The notes: a model not told the origin generated them from the letters alone. Counted from the stretch's first letter, positions 27,450 through 36,180 are shown. The stretch is DNA of 64,000 bases from Dyadobacter subterraneus (GCF_015221875.1 NZ_JACYGY010000001.1:310001-374000); one strand, 5' to 3'. Numbers and translations are program-made.

Positions 27450-27959
27450 ATGAAAAGAACACTCATACTTGTGCGCCACGCCGCTGCCGAAGACCAGAAA
27501 TTGATGGTTCGGGATTTTGAACGTGAACTGGTTGGAAAGGGGAAAACGGATTCTTCTGCAATGGGACGATGGATGGCCTCAAAAAATATTTATCCTGACC
27601 GATTCATTTCAAGTCGCGCTGCACGGGCGGCACAAACGGCCGTGATTATTGGTGATCAGCTTCATTACCAGGCGGCAGATATTATTCTGGAAGATATCTT
27701 GTACGATGGCGGCGCACGTGGTTATCTGGCCGTGGTGAATGCAATTCCTGCGGAAAGTGAAGTGGTTGCACTGTTCGGTCATAATCCGGATATAACTTAT
27801 TTCGCCGAGTATTTGTCGGGAGCTGATCTGGAATCGATGTCCAAAGGCAGTCTTGTGATCATTGAATTCGATAATCTGGAATGGGCGGAAGTTTCTGCTA
27901 AAACCGGGACTTTTATTTTATACCAATCTCCCAAACAATTGCGTGACTCAATTCAGTAA
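27450..27959 (+). CDS. SixA-like histidine phosphatase
   Basis: A 169-aa phosphoglycerate-mutase-like phosphatase of the short SixA type. The catalytic motif is VRHAAAE (Arg9, His10), with Arg56 in SSRAARAAQTA and the second His111 in LFGHNPDI. Short single-domain members can dephosphorylate phosphohistidine, for example on signalling proteins. Its stop codon overlaps the ATG of the next gene (TAATG), so the two are translationally coupled. Confidence 0.9.
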   Translation: MKRTLILVRHAAAEDQKLMVRDFERELVGKGKTDSSAMGRWMASKNIYPDRFISSRAARAAQTAVIIGDQLHYQAADIILEDILYDGGARGYLAVVNAIPAESEVVALFGHNPDITYFAEYLSGADLESMSKGSLVIIEFDNLEWAEVSAKTGTFILYQSPKQLRDSIQ

Positions 27960-28162
27960 TGGAAACTCCAAATCGTAACAGACGGATATTTATCACCGTC
28001 TTTATACTCTTCGTGGCATTGTTTATCTACATTTCTTACGACATGTCAAGCCGGACTACGGCTCCCTGGAATAAACCGAAGCAGCTGGAACGGGCGTTGC
28101 CGGGGGAACTTCCGGAGAAGGATACCTTGGGGATTGATTCGCTTTTGAAGGAGGTGAAATAG
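27959..28162 (+). CDS. Small single-pass membrane protein
   Basis: A 67-aa protein with one transmembrane helix (about residues 8-26, RIFITVFILFVALFIYISYD), then a polar proline-rich tail ending KDTLGIDSLLKEVK. It starts inside the stop codon of the sixA-like gene. No family is recognised; the tight coupling suggests it acts with, or anchors, the phosphatase. Confidence 0.7.
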   Translation: METPNRNRRIFITVFILFVALFIYISYDMSSRTTAPWNKPKQLERALPGELPEKDTLGIDSLLKEVK

Positions 28163-28228
28163 GATTGTCAGGAGATTGTAATTTGTTGTCAGGTTTGGTC
28201 AGGAAATGGTCAAGAATTGTCACGGCAA

Positions 28229-29125
28229 TTATGAACGGGGATGGAATTCGGTGATGATTTGGCGCAGGTAATCGCGGTCGAGGTGGGTGTAGATTTCTGT
28301 TGTGGTGATGGATTCGTGGCCCAGCATTTCCTGGACGGCTCTTAAACTGGCGCCGCCTTCGATTAGGTGCGTGGCGAAAGAATGACGGAAGGTATGTGGA
28401 CTTACGTTTTTTGAGATTCCTGCTTTTTCTGCCACATCTTTGATGATCAGGAAAATCATGACACGGGAAAGTTGTCCGCCGCGACGGTTTAGGAAAACAA
28501 TATCTTCACTGTCTTTTTTGACTTCAATTTCTTTTCGAACATGTTCAAGATAAAGCTCAACATACTTTATCGCCTCTTTTCCAATCGGCACAAGTCTTAC
28601 TTTATCACCTTTTCCCAAAATCCGGATAAATCCTATATCAAAGTAACAGAACGTTAACTGCAATCCGATCAGCTCTGAAACCCGTAATCCGGAACTGTAC
28701 AAAACTTCAATAATGGCCCGGTTTCTGGTGCCTTCCGGCGTGGAATGATCAATGGCATTGAGCATTTGTTCGATCTCGTCATAAGACAAAACATCGGGAA
28801 GTTTTCTTGGCAAGCGCGGTGCTTCAATTAATTCAGTCGGGTCTTCGGTGATTTCGTTTTCAAGTAACAAGTATTTGTAGAATGCCTTAATTCCGGAAAG
28901 CATTCTTGCCTGGGAGTGCGCTGTTAATCCTAATTCTGACAAATATTTTAAAAAAGCTAAAAGATGTTCTTCTTTTGTCTCTACCGGAGAGACGTTTATT
29001 CCGGCGAGTTCGATATATTCAGCAAGTTTTTCTGCATCCCGGATATAAGCCTGAACGGAATTGTCGGAAAATGACCTTTCCAGGCGCAGGTAATTTTTAA
29101 AATGTTTGATGTAGCTTTGCCACAT
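28229..29125 (-). CDS. xerD: Site-specific tyrosine recombinase XerD/XerC
   Basis: A 298-aa Xer recombinase that resolves chromosome dimers at dif with its partner. The N-terminal SAM-like core-binding domain covers 1-90. The catalytic domain carries all family residues: Arg148 (SSGLRVSEL), Lys172 (GKGDK), His244 and Arg247 (HTFRHSFATHL), His270 (LGHESI) and the nucleophile Tyr279. The length is exactly that of XerC/XerD, and the gene lies next to core genes rather than a mobile element, so a housekeeping role is likely. XerC versus XerD cannot be settled from the sequence alone. Confidence 0.92.
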   Translation of the reverse strand: MWQSYIKHFKNYLRLERSFSDNSVQAYIRDAEKLAEYIELAGINVSPVETKEEHLLAFLKYLSELGLTAHSQARMLSGIKAFYKYLLLENEITEDPTELIEAPRLPRKLPDVLSYDEIEQMLNAIDHSTPEGTRNRAIIEVLYSSGLRVSELIGLQLTFCYFDIGFIRILGKGDKVRLVPIGKEAIKYVELYLEHVRKEIEVKKDSEDIVFLNRRGGQLSRVMIFLIIKDVAEKAGISKNVSPHTFRHSFATHLIEGGASLRAVQEMLGHESITTTEIYTHLDRDYLRQIITEFHPRS

Positions 29126-29174
29126 AGTTTCACTGGTTGTTTAATCTTATAAATGTAAGGCCCGAATCTTTTTT

Positions 29175-29591
29175 ATGAAAAAAATCTTAATTCTCAACGG
29201 TCCGAATCTCAATCTTTTAGGAACCCGTGAGCCTACGGTATATGGAAACCAGTCGTTCGAAGATTATTTTAAAGGTTTAAAAAACGAGTTTCCAAAAGTC
29301 CAGCTGCATTATTATCAGTCCAATCATGAAGGGGATTTAATTGATAAAATCCATGAGGTAGGATTTTCTTTCGACGGAATTATTGTGAATGCAGGCGGTT
29401 ATTCTCACACTTCGGTAGCGTTGGCCGACGCACTTTCCGCAGTTACTACGCCGGCCGTTGAAGTTCATATTTCGAATATCTACAAACGCGAATCTTACCG
29501 TCATCACAGCTATCTGACTGATCGATGCAAAGGAATGATAAGCGGTTTAGGCTTAAAAGGTTACGAGCTTGCGCTAAGATATTTTTTATAG
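29175..29591 (+). CDS. aroQ: Type II 3-dehydroquinate dehydratase AroQ
   Basis: A 138-aa enzyme of the shikimate pathway that dehydrates 3-dehydroquinate to 3-dehydroshikimate. The start MKKILILNGPNLNLLGTREP is the family signature, followed by catalytic Tyr23 on the flexible loop, Asn72 and His78 in VNAGGYSHTS, and His98 in EVHISN. The protein is the usual size for the dodecameric type II enzyme. It is divergent from xerD with only 49 bp between them. Confidence 0.96.
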   Translation: MKKILILNGPNLNLLGTREPTVYGNQSFEDYFKGLKNEFPKVQLHYYQSNHEGDLIDKIHEVGFSFDGIIVNAGGYSHTSVALADALSAVTTPAVEVHISNIYKRESYRHHSYLTDRCKGMISGLGLKGYELALRYFL

Positions 29592-29598
29592 AATCGAA

Positions 29599-32088
29599 TT
29601 ATCTGAAAACTGCATTGCTAAAAAGTATTTTGCCATTGTAAAGCATTCCGCGGAAAAGAGGATCATCCATCAAATACGTGATTTTTCCCTGTCCCATTTG
29701 CTGAACGCCCATGATCAAAGTATTTTTTAGCTTGTCAGTTGCTTTGTTTCCAACGAAACCGGCTTTGTACGCTGTGTCCGTCAGGTAACCTACATTCCAG
29801 CCATCCGTCAGGTAATCCATGTTGTAGGCATTGCGTACAATCGTGAAATAATCCTTGCTGCATCCAAATGAAAGTGGGTGTGTAGCGTCAAGCGTTATCT
29901 GGAACATGCTGCCCGGCGATGTCGTGCTGGCTTCTTCTCTTTCCTGTTCACCAAACTTTTTAAAAGTATCCTGGTCTTTTTTGTGCGTCGTTACTTTTTT
30001 AGTCAGATCAAATCCGGGTTTGTTCAAAAACGCTTCATTGGCATTTTCGAGCGCAATAAGTCTTCCGCCTTTTTTTACCCAATCCTGCAAAGTTGCCAGC
30101 AATTTTTCATTCAGAATATTGGAATAATTTCCGCTTGGCAAAATCAAAACATCAACCTGATCAAAAGGAAGTTGTGAAAGTTTATCCTGAGAAATCAATG
30201 TCAGCGGATATTTTATTTGTTGTTCAAAATAATGCCATACCGCACCAACAGCCGTAGGTGAAATACCATCTCCAACCAATGTCACAATTTTTGGCGGACG
30301 AATGGTAACCACTTCATCCGAACCAAAACTGGCCCCTGCTGTTACGCCACCAGTTGTTACCGGAACAAGTTTTACAAAATGTTTTGTGGCAAGTGCCGTA
30401 ACCAGACTGTCAAAATTGCTTACATAATTTCCCTTTTTCGTAATGATCAATGTTCCGGCGTCGAAGGACATTTTATTCGTTTCAAAAGGAATATTGGAAC
30501 TGCGTACCAGAATTTTTCTTTTCAACAATTCAGAAAGAAAAACGGCGTCATTTACACTGTTCCATTTTGCGATGTAAGCATAAGGCGTTGCAGCCGGAAT
30601 TTTGTTTTCAATTTTTTCAGATTGATATGCTGCCGGAACGTATTTTTCCTTCAAGCCAAAAGTTTTAATTCCATACAAATAGGATATTCCCCAGCTGGTG
30701 ATATCATAAGTAATAGAATCTTCAAGAACCGGTTTTGTTTCAAAAAGAATTTTAAGCAGATTGGATTTCGGTTGATAAGCGCTGATCAGAAGATCATTGC
30801 TTTCCATTTTAATATTCTGATCAGAAAGCGTGGTTAATTCTGTTCCTTTAACGGCAAGATTTTTACCCGCGATACCATATTCAAAACCTTGTTTGGCAAG
30901 CCATTCTGTGAAAGATCTGACACGTTCCTCGTTCCCTTGTGATTTGATCAGATAAGTCTTAAAAGTGCCAATCGGCTTTTGCATAGCATTTTCATAAAAG
31001 CTATTAAACTCGGAAACCATTTTATCCTTATTGGTAGAAACGGTTTCAAGCGTAGCAACACTTGTTACATAATGATGTTCAATTCTGCTTTTTAAAGTCA
31101 GCGTATCATTTTCATCCGGGCGCTCAATGGCCAATCCTGCGCGACCACCACCGCCCTGCTCGTAAGTCATCCCGATTGCTCCATTATAAGTTGGCCAGGT
31201 ATCACCGTAACTTGGATAGAATAAATCGTATTCTTTTTTAGAAAAATAAGTCCAGTTATTCTGGTCAAAATATTTCCGGCAGTTTGCTCCCAAAATCTCA
31301 TTGAATTCGCGCTGCCATTTTGTAATATCCTGGTGAAAAGGTTTTGCGGCAGGGGGGAAATAATAACTTCTGTTCGGTCCCATTTCATGGAAATCGGCGT
31401 GCAAATGCGGCATCCACTGGTTATACAGAACAATGCGTTCCTGCGTTTCTTTTTGTGTCTGCCAGGCCCAGTCGCGGTTCAGGTCAAAGAGATAATGGTT
31501 AAATCTTCCTCCCGGCCATGGTTCGTTATGCTCCAAAGCAAAAGGCGTAACGTCAGAAACTTCGTTTTGAACGCGATTATACCATTGTACATAGCGGTCG
31601 CGACCGTCAGGATTGATGCAGGGATCCAGAATCACAGTTGTGTTTTTCAAAACATCCTGCATCGAACGGTTGTTTTTATTCAGCAATTCATAAATCACTT
31701 TCATGGAAGTTTCGGAAGATACCGCTTCGTTTCCATGGACATTATAACTTAGCCAGGCAATGGCCGGCGTTTTATCGTCTGTTTTTACAGATTGATTTTT
31801 TGTGCTTTTAAGATGGTCAAGCCGAATTTCTTCTAGGCGTGCAAAGTTTTCAGGCGAGGCGACGATGAAAACCATCAGCGGCCTGCCTTCATTGGTGCTA
31901 CCATATTGCACAGCCTTAACCTGATTAGGATTTTGGGCGGCAATAGTTTTGAAATAATCGACAACCTGATAGTGGAAAGAGAATTTGCTGCCCAGCGGAT
32001 GGCCCAGAAATTGTTCCGGCGTTTTATTTTGAGCACTGGCATTAAGTAATACAAAAGATAATATAAGACCGTAAATGTATCTTATCAT
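29599..32088 (-). CDS. M14 family zinc carboxypeptidase, exported
   Basis: An 829-aa exported peptidase. The signal peptide ends near residue 20 (LLNASAQ). The M14 domain (about 25-360) has the zinc motif His118-Asn-Glu-Ala with Glu121 (NVHGNEAVSSE), DPCINPDGRDRY around 155-166, and LHADFHEMG (His230 to His234) supplying the third ligand region. The C-terminal half, about 500-800, resembles a glutamine-amidotransferase-like (GATase1/DUF4350-type) fold (LVGDGISPTAVGAVWHYFE, VDVLILPSGNYS). This two-part design is common in Bacteroidota. It probably trims peptides in the periplasm. Confidence 0.88.
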   Translation of the reverse strand: MIRYIYGLILSFVLLNASAQNKTPEQFLGHPLGSKFSFHYQVVDYFKTIAAQNPNQVKAVQYGSTNEGRPLMVFIVASPENFARLEEIRLDHLKSTKNQSVKTDDKTPAIAWLSYNVHGNEAVSSETSMKVIYELLNKNNRSMQDVLKNTTVILDPCINPDGRDRYVQWYNRVQNEVSDVTPFALEHNEPWPGGRFNHYLFDLNRDWAWQTQKETQERIVLYNQWMPHLHADFHEMGPNRSYYFPPAAKPFHQDITKWQREFNEILGANCRKYFDQNNWTYFSKKEYDLFYPSYGDTWPTYNGAIGMTYEQGGGGRAGLAIERPDENDTLTLKSRIEHHYVTSVATLETVSTNKDKMVSEFNSFYENAMQKPIGTFKTYLIKSQGNEERVRSFTEWLAKQGFEYGIAGKNLAVKGTELTTLSDQNIKMESNDLLISAYQPKSNLLKILFETKPVLEDSITYDITSWGISYLYGIKTFGLKEKYVPAAYQSEKIENKIPAATPYAYIAKWNSVNDAVFLSELLKRKILVRSSNIPFETNKMSFDAGTLIITKKGNYVSNFDSLVTALATKHFVKLVPVTTGGVTAGASFGSDEVVTIRPPKIVTLVGDGISPTAVGAVWHYFEQQIKYPLTLISQDKLSQLPFDQVDVLILPSGNYSNILNEKLLATLQDWVKKGGRLIALENANEAFLNKPGFDLTKKVTTHKKDQDTFKKFGEQEREEASTTSPGSMFQITLDATHPLSFGCSKDYFTIVRNAYNMDYLTDGWNVGYLTDTAYKAGFVGNKATDKLKNTLIMGVQQMGQGKITYLMDDPLFRGMLYNGKILFSNAVFR

Positions 32089-32240
32089 GATGGAGTGAAG
32101 ATTTAGAAAGTAAGCCTTCCCAAATTTAATAAGTAATGGGAATTTACAGCTACGTTGAAATAATTAAAAAAAAAGTTTCAGATAAAAGTGTCTGAAAATC
32201 AGTCTGGTAAAAATTATCTTTCATTTATTTTTCTAAACCA

Positions 32241-32273
32241 TTTGGATATAAAAAATCAACCGTGCATATTTGC
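32241..32273 (+). promoter_or_regulatory. Likely promoter of tRNA-Glu
   Basis: TTTG at 32241-32244 and CATATTTG at 32265-32272, 20 bp apart, match the Bacteroidota -33 TTTG and -7 TAnnTTTG pattern. They lie about 70 bp upstream of the tRNA. Confidence 0.6.
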
Positions 32274-32344
32274 ACCACGATAACGGAAACGGAGTTGTAA
32301 AACGAAAGAAAAGTGCGATTCGCATACGAAGTAGGAGACCAGTC

Positions 32345-32416
32345 GGCCCATTCGTCTAGCGGTTAGGACACGACCCTTTCACGGTTGAAACAGGGGTTCG
32401 ATTCCCCTATGGGTCA
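32345..32416 (+). tRNA. tRNA-Glu (anticodon TTC)
   Basis: A complete cloverleaf: acceptor GGCCCAT / ATGGGTC (one G-T pair), D arm with TAGCGGTTAGGA, anticodon stem CGACC / GGTTG with loop CTTTCAC (anticodon TTC), T arm AGGGG-TTCGATT-CCCCT and discriminator A. CCA is not encoded. Confidence 0.96.
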
Positions 32417-32473
32417 CAAAACCGTGTGAGAGTAATAGTTTTCAATCACATTATAATCGAGTTAAGTTATTTG

Positions 32474-32506
32474 AGAAGCCTACTGAAAAGTAGGCTTCTT
32501 TTTTTG
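32474..32506 (+). terminator. Terminator of tRNA-Glu
   Basis: AGAAGCCTAC / GTAGGCTTCT, a perfect 10-bp stem with a 6-nt loop and a seven-T run. Confidence 0.92.
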
Positions 32507-32532
32507 GTCTAGGTCCGGCTTTCCGGCGCGGA

Positions 32533-32582
32533 ATTTTTTAAATGCTGAATTTTTCTAAGCTCGTTTCACCAGGGAAAATATT
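32533..32582 (+). repeat. Left copy of a 50-bp direct repeat flanking the IS
   Basis: Identical over all 50 bp to 34009-34058. It ends at the base before the left inverted repeat of the IS. The copied segment is the 3' end and stop codon of the DUF808 gene plus 22 bp beyond it. Confidence 0.93.
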
Positions 32583-32631
32583 GGATCAGTCCTAAAACTT
32601 GGGGGGCAGAAAAAAAAGTAGTTGTTTTGCA

Positions 32632-33003
32632 ATGGATAAAATATTGAACGCATTGCAAGAGTCTTACCAAGCCCTAGTTCGCTTCCTGTTACCCGAGGGT
32701 ATCTTGGATTACTTCGAACTTTCTAAAATCGTGGAAGGTCTTACGGGACTGAACATTTATTTAGAAGAAAAAAACTTACCTCCTACCGAATACAATGATC
32801 AAAAACTAGAGTCCAAGGGCTTTTTGCCGGAAGTATACATTCAGGACTTTCCGATTCGTAATCAAAAAGTTACGCTCTGTATTAAGCGTCGTCGCTGGGA
32901 GGTCAAAGCTACTGGCGGGATCATCAGCAGAGATTGGAATTTGGTGCAGCAGGGGACTCGGATGACTAAAGAGTTCGCTGATTTTTTAAAAGCAATGTAT
33001 TGA
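32632..33003 (+). CDS. IS ORF1: ISAon1-type transposase N-terminal region protein
   Basis: 123 aa from MDKILNALQESYQALVR; an upstream in-frame Met at 32599 lies too close to the inverted repeat. It looks like the DNA-binding first part of an ISL3-like transposase encoded separately. The segment QKVTLCIKRRRWEVKATGG is basic and precedes a conserved helix, TRMTKEFADFLKAMY. The frame ends at TGA 33001-33003, exactly where the +1 frame of ORF2 has just opened. How the two halves are joined or coordinated is not visible. Confidence 0.82.
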   Translation: MDKILNALQESYQALVRFLLPEGILDYFELSKIVEGLTGLNIYLEEKNLPPTEYNDQKLESKGFLPEVYIQDFPIRNQKVTLCIKRRRWEVKATGGIISRDWNLVQQGTRMTKEFADFLKAMY

Positions 33004-33982
33004 TAATCATCCTGTAAGTTGTTCTCAGCTAGGCAAATATTTCCATTTAGATGGTAAACAACTTCAAGAGCAGTACAAAAATCATATCAGCAATTATAAG
33101 GATTGGGATCAACGCGAACATGCGGCAGAATGGCTTTTGTACCCTGAAAATGCCGGTCCGTATTTAAGCATCGACGAAACGTCACTTTCCAATGGTGAAC
33201 TATATACAATTGTAACTAATAAGGCCGCAAAGGGCAGAAAAGGTTCTTTGTTAGCAATGGTAAAGGGTACGCAAGCGGCATCAGTGATTGAGGTTTTGCG
33301 AAAAATACCCAGGCGCATTCGCAGTAAAGTACGTGAAGTAACCTTGGATATGGCCGCCAATATGGGAATGATCGTAAGTAGATGTTTCCCGAAAGCATCA
33401 AAGGTTATTGACCGTTTTCATGTCCAGAAATTGGCTTATGATGCGGTTCAGGAAGTTAGAATCAAATACAGATGGGAGGCATTGGATCAGGAAAATCAAG
33501 CTATTGAAGCTGCAAAGCAAGCTAATTTGCCTTATCAACCTGAAATTCTTGGCAATGGTGATACGCTTAAACAACTATTGGTAAGAAGCCGGTACTTACT
33601 TTTCAAGCATTACGACAAGTGGACTGCTTCGCAAATTCAGCGTTCCAGACTGCTGTTTGAGCGTTATCCACTTATTAATCAAGCCTACCAGTTAGCAACA
33701 GGGTTAGGGACGATTTTCCGGACTGGTAAAACCAAAGAACAAGCCTTCAAGAAGTTGGCACTTTGGTATAATATTGTCGAAGATTGCGCGCTTGATTCTT
33801 TTAAAACTGTCGGAAGATCTATTCAAACCCACTATTTGGACATCCTAAACTTCTTTAACAACAGAAGTACGGATGCTTCTGCTGAATCTTTCAATGCTAA
33901 AATCAAGGCATTTAGGGCATCTTCAAGAGGTGTGAGAGATATTCCGTTTTTCTTATTCAGGCTGACTAAACTTTATGCTTAA
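32999..33982 (+). CDS. IS ORF2: ISL3-like DDE transposase
   Basis: The frame is open from 32990 and reads through DNHPVSCSQLGKYFHLDGKQ before the first ATG at 33137, so that ATG is almost certainly internal. An ATT at 32999 overlapping the ORF1 stop (ATTGA), or a +1 frameshift at that stop, are candidate ways in; the boundary given uses the ATT. The catalytic acidic residues fit YLSIDETSL, VTLDMAANMG and DASAESFNAKIKAFR, with the KVIDRFHVQKLAYDAVQE block typical of ISL3. It appears intact. Confidence 0.8.
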   Translation: MDNHPVSCSQLGKYFHLDGKQLQEQYKNHISNYKDWDQREHAAEWLLYPENAGPYLSIDETSLSNGELYTIVTNKAAKGRKGSLLAMVKGTQAASVIEVLRKIPRRIRSKVREVTLDMAANMGMIVSRCFPKASKVIDRFHVQKLAYDAVQEVRIKYRWEALDQENQAIEAAKQANLPYQPEILGNGDTLKQLLVRSRYLLFKHYDKWTASQIQRSRLLFERYPLINQAYQLATGLGTIFRTGKTKEQAFKKLALWYNIVEDCALDSFKTVGRSIQTHYLDILNFFNNRSTDASAESFNAKIKAFRASSRGVRDIPFFLFRLTKLYA

Positions 33983-34008
33983 CTACCCCCAAGAATTTAG
34001 CTTGATCC

Positions 34009-34058
34009 ATTTTTTAAATGCTGAATTTTTCTAAGCTCGTTTCACCAGGGAAAATATT
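34009..34058 (+). repeat. Right copy of the 50-bp direct repeat flanking the IS
   Basis: It begins at the base after the right IS end and covers the last 28 bp of the DUF808 gene (stop codon at 34031). The match to the left copy stops at 34058, where the left copy meets the IS. Confidence 0.93.
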
Positions 34059-34912
34059 TTCTTTGAACCTGTAATGACCAATAAAGCGATCAAACCGACA
34101 ACCAAACCTAATCCGAATTCCTTGATCATAGTCGGAAGCTGTGGGAAAAGTTCGTGTAAGTATTCAATGTTATGAACAAAAATCCCACCTGAAACTAAAA
34201 TTAAAGCAACTGTTCCCACCGCACCTAAAATCTTGATGATGACAGGCAGAGCTTTAACCAGCAGGTGACCCAGTTTTGAAAAAAATCCTTTATCAGATGA
34301 TTTTTGAATCAGCCTAAATCCAGCATCGTCCATTCTTACGATAAGTGCAACAATACCATAAACACCAATTGTGGCGAGAATTGCCACTACGGAAACAGTA
34401 ATGATCTGAACCGTCAAATTTTCATCAATAACACTCCCCAAAGCAATAATCACGATTTCGATTGACAGAATAAAGTCGGTCGTTACCGCAGATTTGATTT
34501 TTCCTTTCTCATTATCAGAAGTGGTGCTTTCAGATTTCGGCTCACTTTGTTCGATTACTTCATGTCCCTTTTTTGGATGATGAAAAAAATATTCTACAAT
34601 TTTTTCGACTCCTTCATAAGCAAGATAAAGTCCACCTAAGAGCAGCGTAAATTTGATGGCTATCGGAAAGAATACATTTAATAGCAAAGCCAGGGGGACA
34701 ATAATAAGCTTGTTGAGTAACGATCCTTTTGTGATGGCCCACAATACCGGAAGTTCTCTTTCGGATAAAAAACCAGTGGCTTTTTCTGCGTTCACGGCCA
34801 GGTCGTCGCCCAGGATACCCGCGGTTTTGTGCGTTGCTACTTTTGTTGCCAAAGCAACGTCATCCATTAAAAATGCTATATCATCTAAAATCGCAAAAAA
34901 TCCTGATGCCAT
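34031..34912 (-). CDS. DUF808 (YedI-like) membrane protein
   Basis: A 293-aa inner-membrane protein of the DUF808 family. It opens with the family signature MASGFFAILDDIAFLMDDVA and DDLAVNAEKATGF near residues 37-50, and has about six hydrophobic helices from residue 65 to the end. A charged loop at about 115-140 contains HHPKKGHEVIEQSEPKSE. Function is unknown. The insertion sequence next to its 3' end has duplicated the last codons, but the gene itself is intact because the right-hand copy completes it. Confidence 0.92.
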   Translation of the reverse strand: MASGFFAILDDIAFLMDDVALATKVATHKTAGILGDDLAVNAEKATGFLSERELPVLWAITKGSLLNKLIIVPLALLLNVFFPIAIKFTLLLGGLYLAYEGVEKIVEYFFHHPKKGHEVIEQSEPKSESTTSDNEKGKIKSAVTTDFILSIEIVIIALGSVIDENLTVQIITVSVVAILATIGVYGIVALIVRMDDAGFRLIQKSSDKGFFSKLGHLLVKALPVIIKILGAVGTVALILVSGGIFVHNIEYLHELFPQLPTMIKEFGLGLVVGLIALLVITGSKKIFSLVKRA

Positions 34913-35131
34913 GTGTTATTTTACTTGTAAGAAAAATTTGAATAAAATTCGATACGGTAATGTTAATGAGAATTCTGCAAATTGGATTGATACGTAAATA
35001 AAATAATGTAAAACAGGTTACATTATAGCTTAAAAACAATTAAACCAGAACTATAAAGACCGCCAAACCTTTGGAATTTACTTTTTTAGATTAGATTTTT
35101 ATTCCCACCAGACAAATTGCACAAAACAATC

Positions 35132-35479
35132 TTATCCCTTTGCCTGCATTTGCAAATCCTTTATTCCCCAATCCTGAATTGTTAAAATTATAGGCATTAG
35201 AGATTGTCCATAATCCGTTAGTTTGTATTCTACCCGAGGCGGAATTTCTGCGAAAATCGTGCGCTCGATAATCCCATCCTCTTCCAGTTCCCGGAGTTGA
35301 TTAATCAGCATTTGCTTGCTTATCATAGGTATGACTTTCTGCAACATACTAAACCGGTTGTAGTTTTTGCTGATAGCGTAAAGCACAAGTGTTTTCCACT
35401 TCCCGCCAATTTTGTTGAGAAAATGTGTTACCGGACAATTGTTGGGATTGAAATCTTTGTTTTTTCGTGATTGAGCCAT
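35132..35479 (-). CDS. HxlR family transcriptional regulator
   Basis: A 115-aa winged-helix regulator. The conserved Cys15 in NPNNCPVTHFLNKIGGKWK is the residue that senses electrophiles or oxidation in several HxlR members, and SKQMLINQLRELEEDGII with the wing PPRVEYKLTDYGQSL completes the fold. It is divergent from the APCDD1-like gene with about 130 bp between start codons, the usual arrangement for regulator and target. Confidence 0.93.
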   Translation of the reverse strand: MAQSRKNKDFNPNNCPVTHFLNKIGGKWKTLVLYAISKNYNRFSMLQKVIPMISKQMLINQLRELEEDGIIERTIFAEIPPRVEYKLTDYGQSLMPIILTIQDWGIKDLQMQAKG

Positions 35480-35613
35480 TAGTCTATAAAATTGTACCAG
35501 GTAGTTTTTTATTGCCTAATCGTTTAATACAGACAAAGATAATAGATTTATACCCTTAACTTTTATTGAAACGGTTAACAAACAATTGGTTATTCAAACT
35601 ATTTCGGTGGCAT

Positions 35614-36180
35614 ATGACAGTAGAACAAATCAAACAAAATATTGAAGGCGTATGGAAAAGTATTGCGCCGGAAATACGTCCAAGCTTTCTGAAAAATGAA
35701 GATGGCACATTAAAACCTTTTTATCTTAGCCGACATTTTAAGTATAATGCGGACGAAACTTTTGAACTTGAAATCATTAATTATGCTGACGCTTTTGGCA
35801 AAGTAGCCTTGGCCAAAATGCAAATCGCCGGACATGTAACATGGCGTGGTGAGCACCCGATTGCCGACGGAGCTCAGAAAGTGGATTTTACGGCAGATTT
35901 GTCCTACGAAGTAATGCCGCAGAATTCCGGTTTTGTTGATGTGCTGAATAAACTGGCCACAAATGATTTCAATACCTGGGAAGTGAATGTCGCTCAGAGT
36001 ATTTTCAAAAAAGCATTTTTGCCCTTTGGACTTGCAGAAGGACAGATTTTTAAAGAGTACGATTTGATGTATTTTTATTCTGATATGCTTTTTTGGGGTG
36101 CGCGAAACATTGATGGTCGTGGCTTTGACACTGAAGCAAACCGGCCGACGAATTTACAGATTCCGATGATCAGGGTATAG
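35614..36180 (+). CDS. APCDD1-like domain protein
   Basis: 188 aa from MTVEQIKQNIEGVW; a Met 48 bp upstream is also in frame but adds a poorly coding stretch. No signal peptide. The pattern EGVWKSIAPEIRPSF...FYLSRHFKYNADETFELEIINYADAFGKVALAKMQIAGHV resembles the beta-rich domain of eukaryotic APCDD1 (G-W-S, RP, F-L-R-F, then a Y-D strand), but the cysteines of the animal domain are absent. I recall similar bacterial proteins under HxlR control, but no function is established. It is divergent from the HxlR gene and so probably repressed by it. Confidence 0.5.
   Translation: MTVEQIKQNIEGVWKSIAPEIRPSFLKNEDGTLKPFYLSRHFKYNADETFELEIINYADAFGKVALAKMQIAGHVTWRGEHPIADGAQKVDFTADLSYEVMPQNSGFVDVLNKLATNDFNTWEVNVAQSIFKKAFLPFGLAEGQIFKEYDLMYFYSDMLFWGARNIDGRGFDTEANRPTNLQIPMIRV

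Larger units (their letters stand above)
32583..34008 (+). mobile_element. ISAon1/ISL3-like insertion sequence, 1,426 bp
   Basis: The element is bounded by imperfect inverted repeats: GGATCA...CTTGGGGG at the left and its complement CCCCCAAG...TGATCC at the right (17 of 23 positions match). It carries two overlapping-frame genes, an N-terminal region ORF and a DDE transposase ORF. The 50-bp direct repeat on each side abuts the ends exactly. The family call is from protein recognition; the ISfinder group needs checking. Confidence 0.88.

Noticed and set aside
28163..28228. Five TTGTCAGG/GGTCAGG-like repeats after the small membrane protein gene
   Set aside because: Short, irregularly spaced and A+T/G-biased; not enough to claim an operator or CRISPR-like array.
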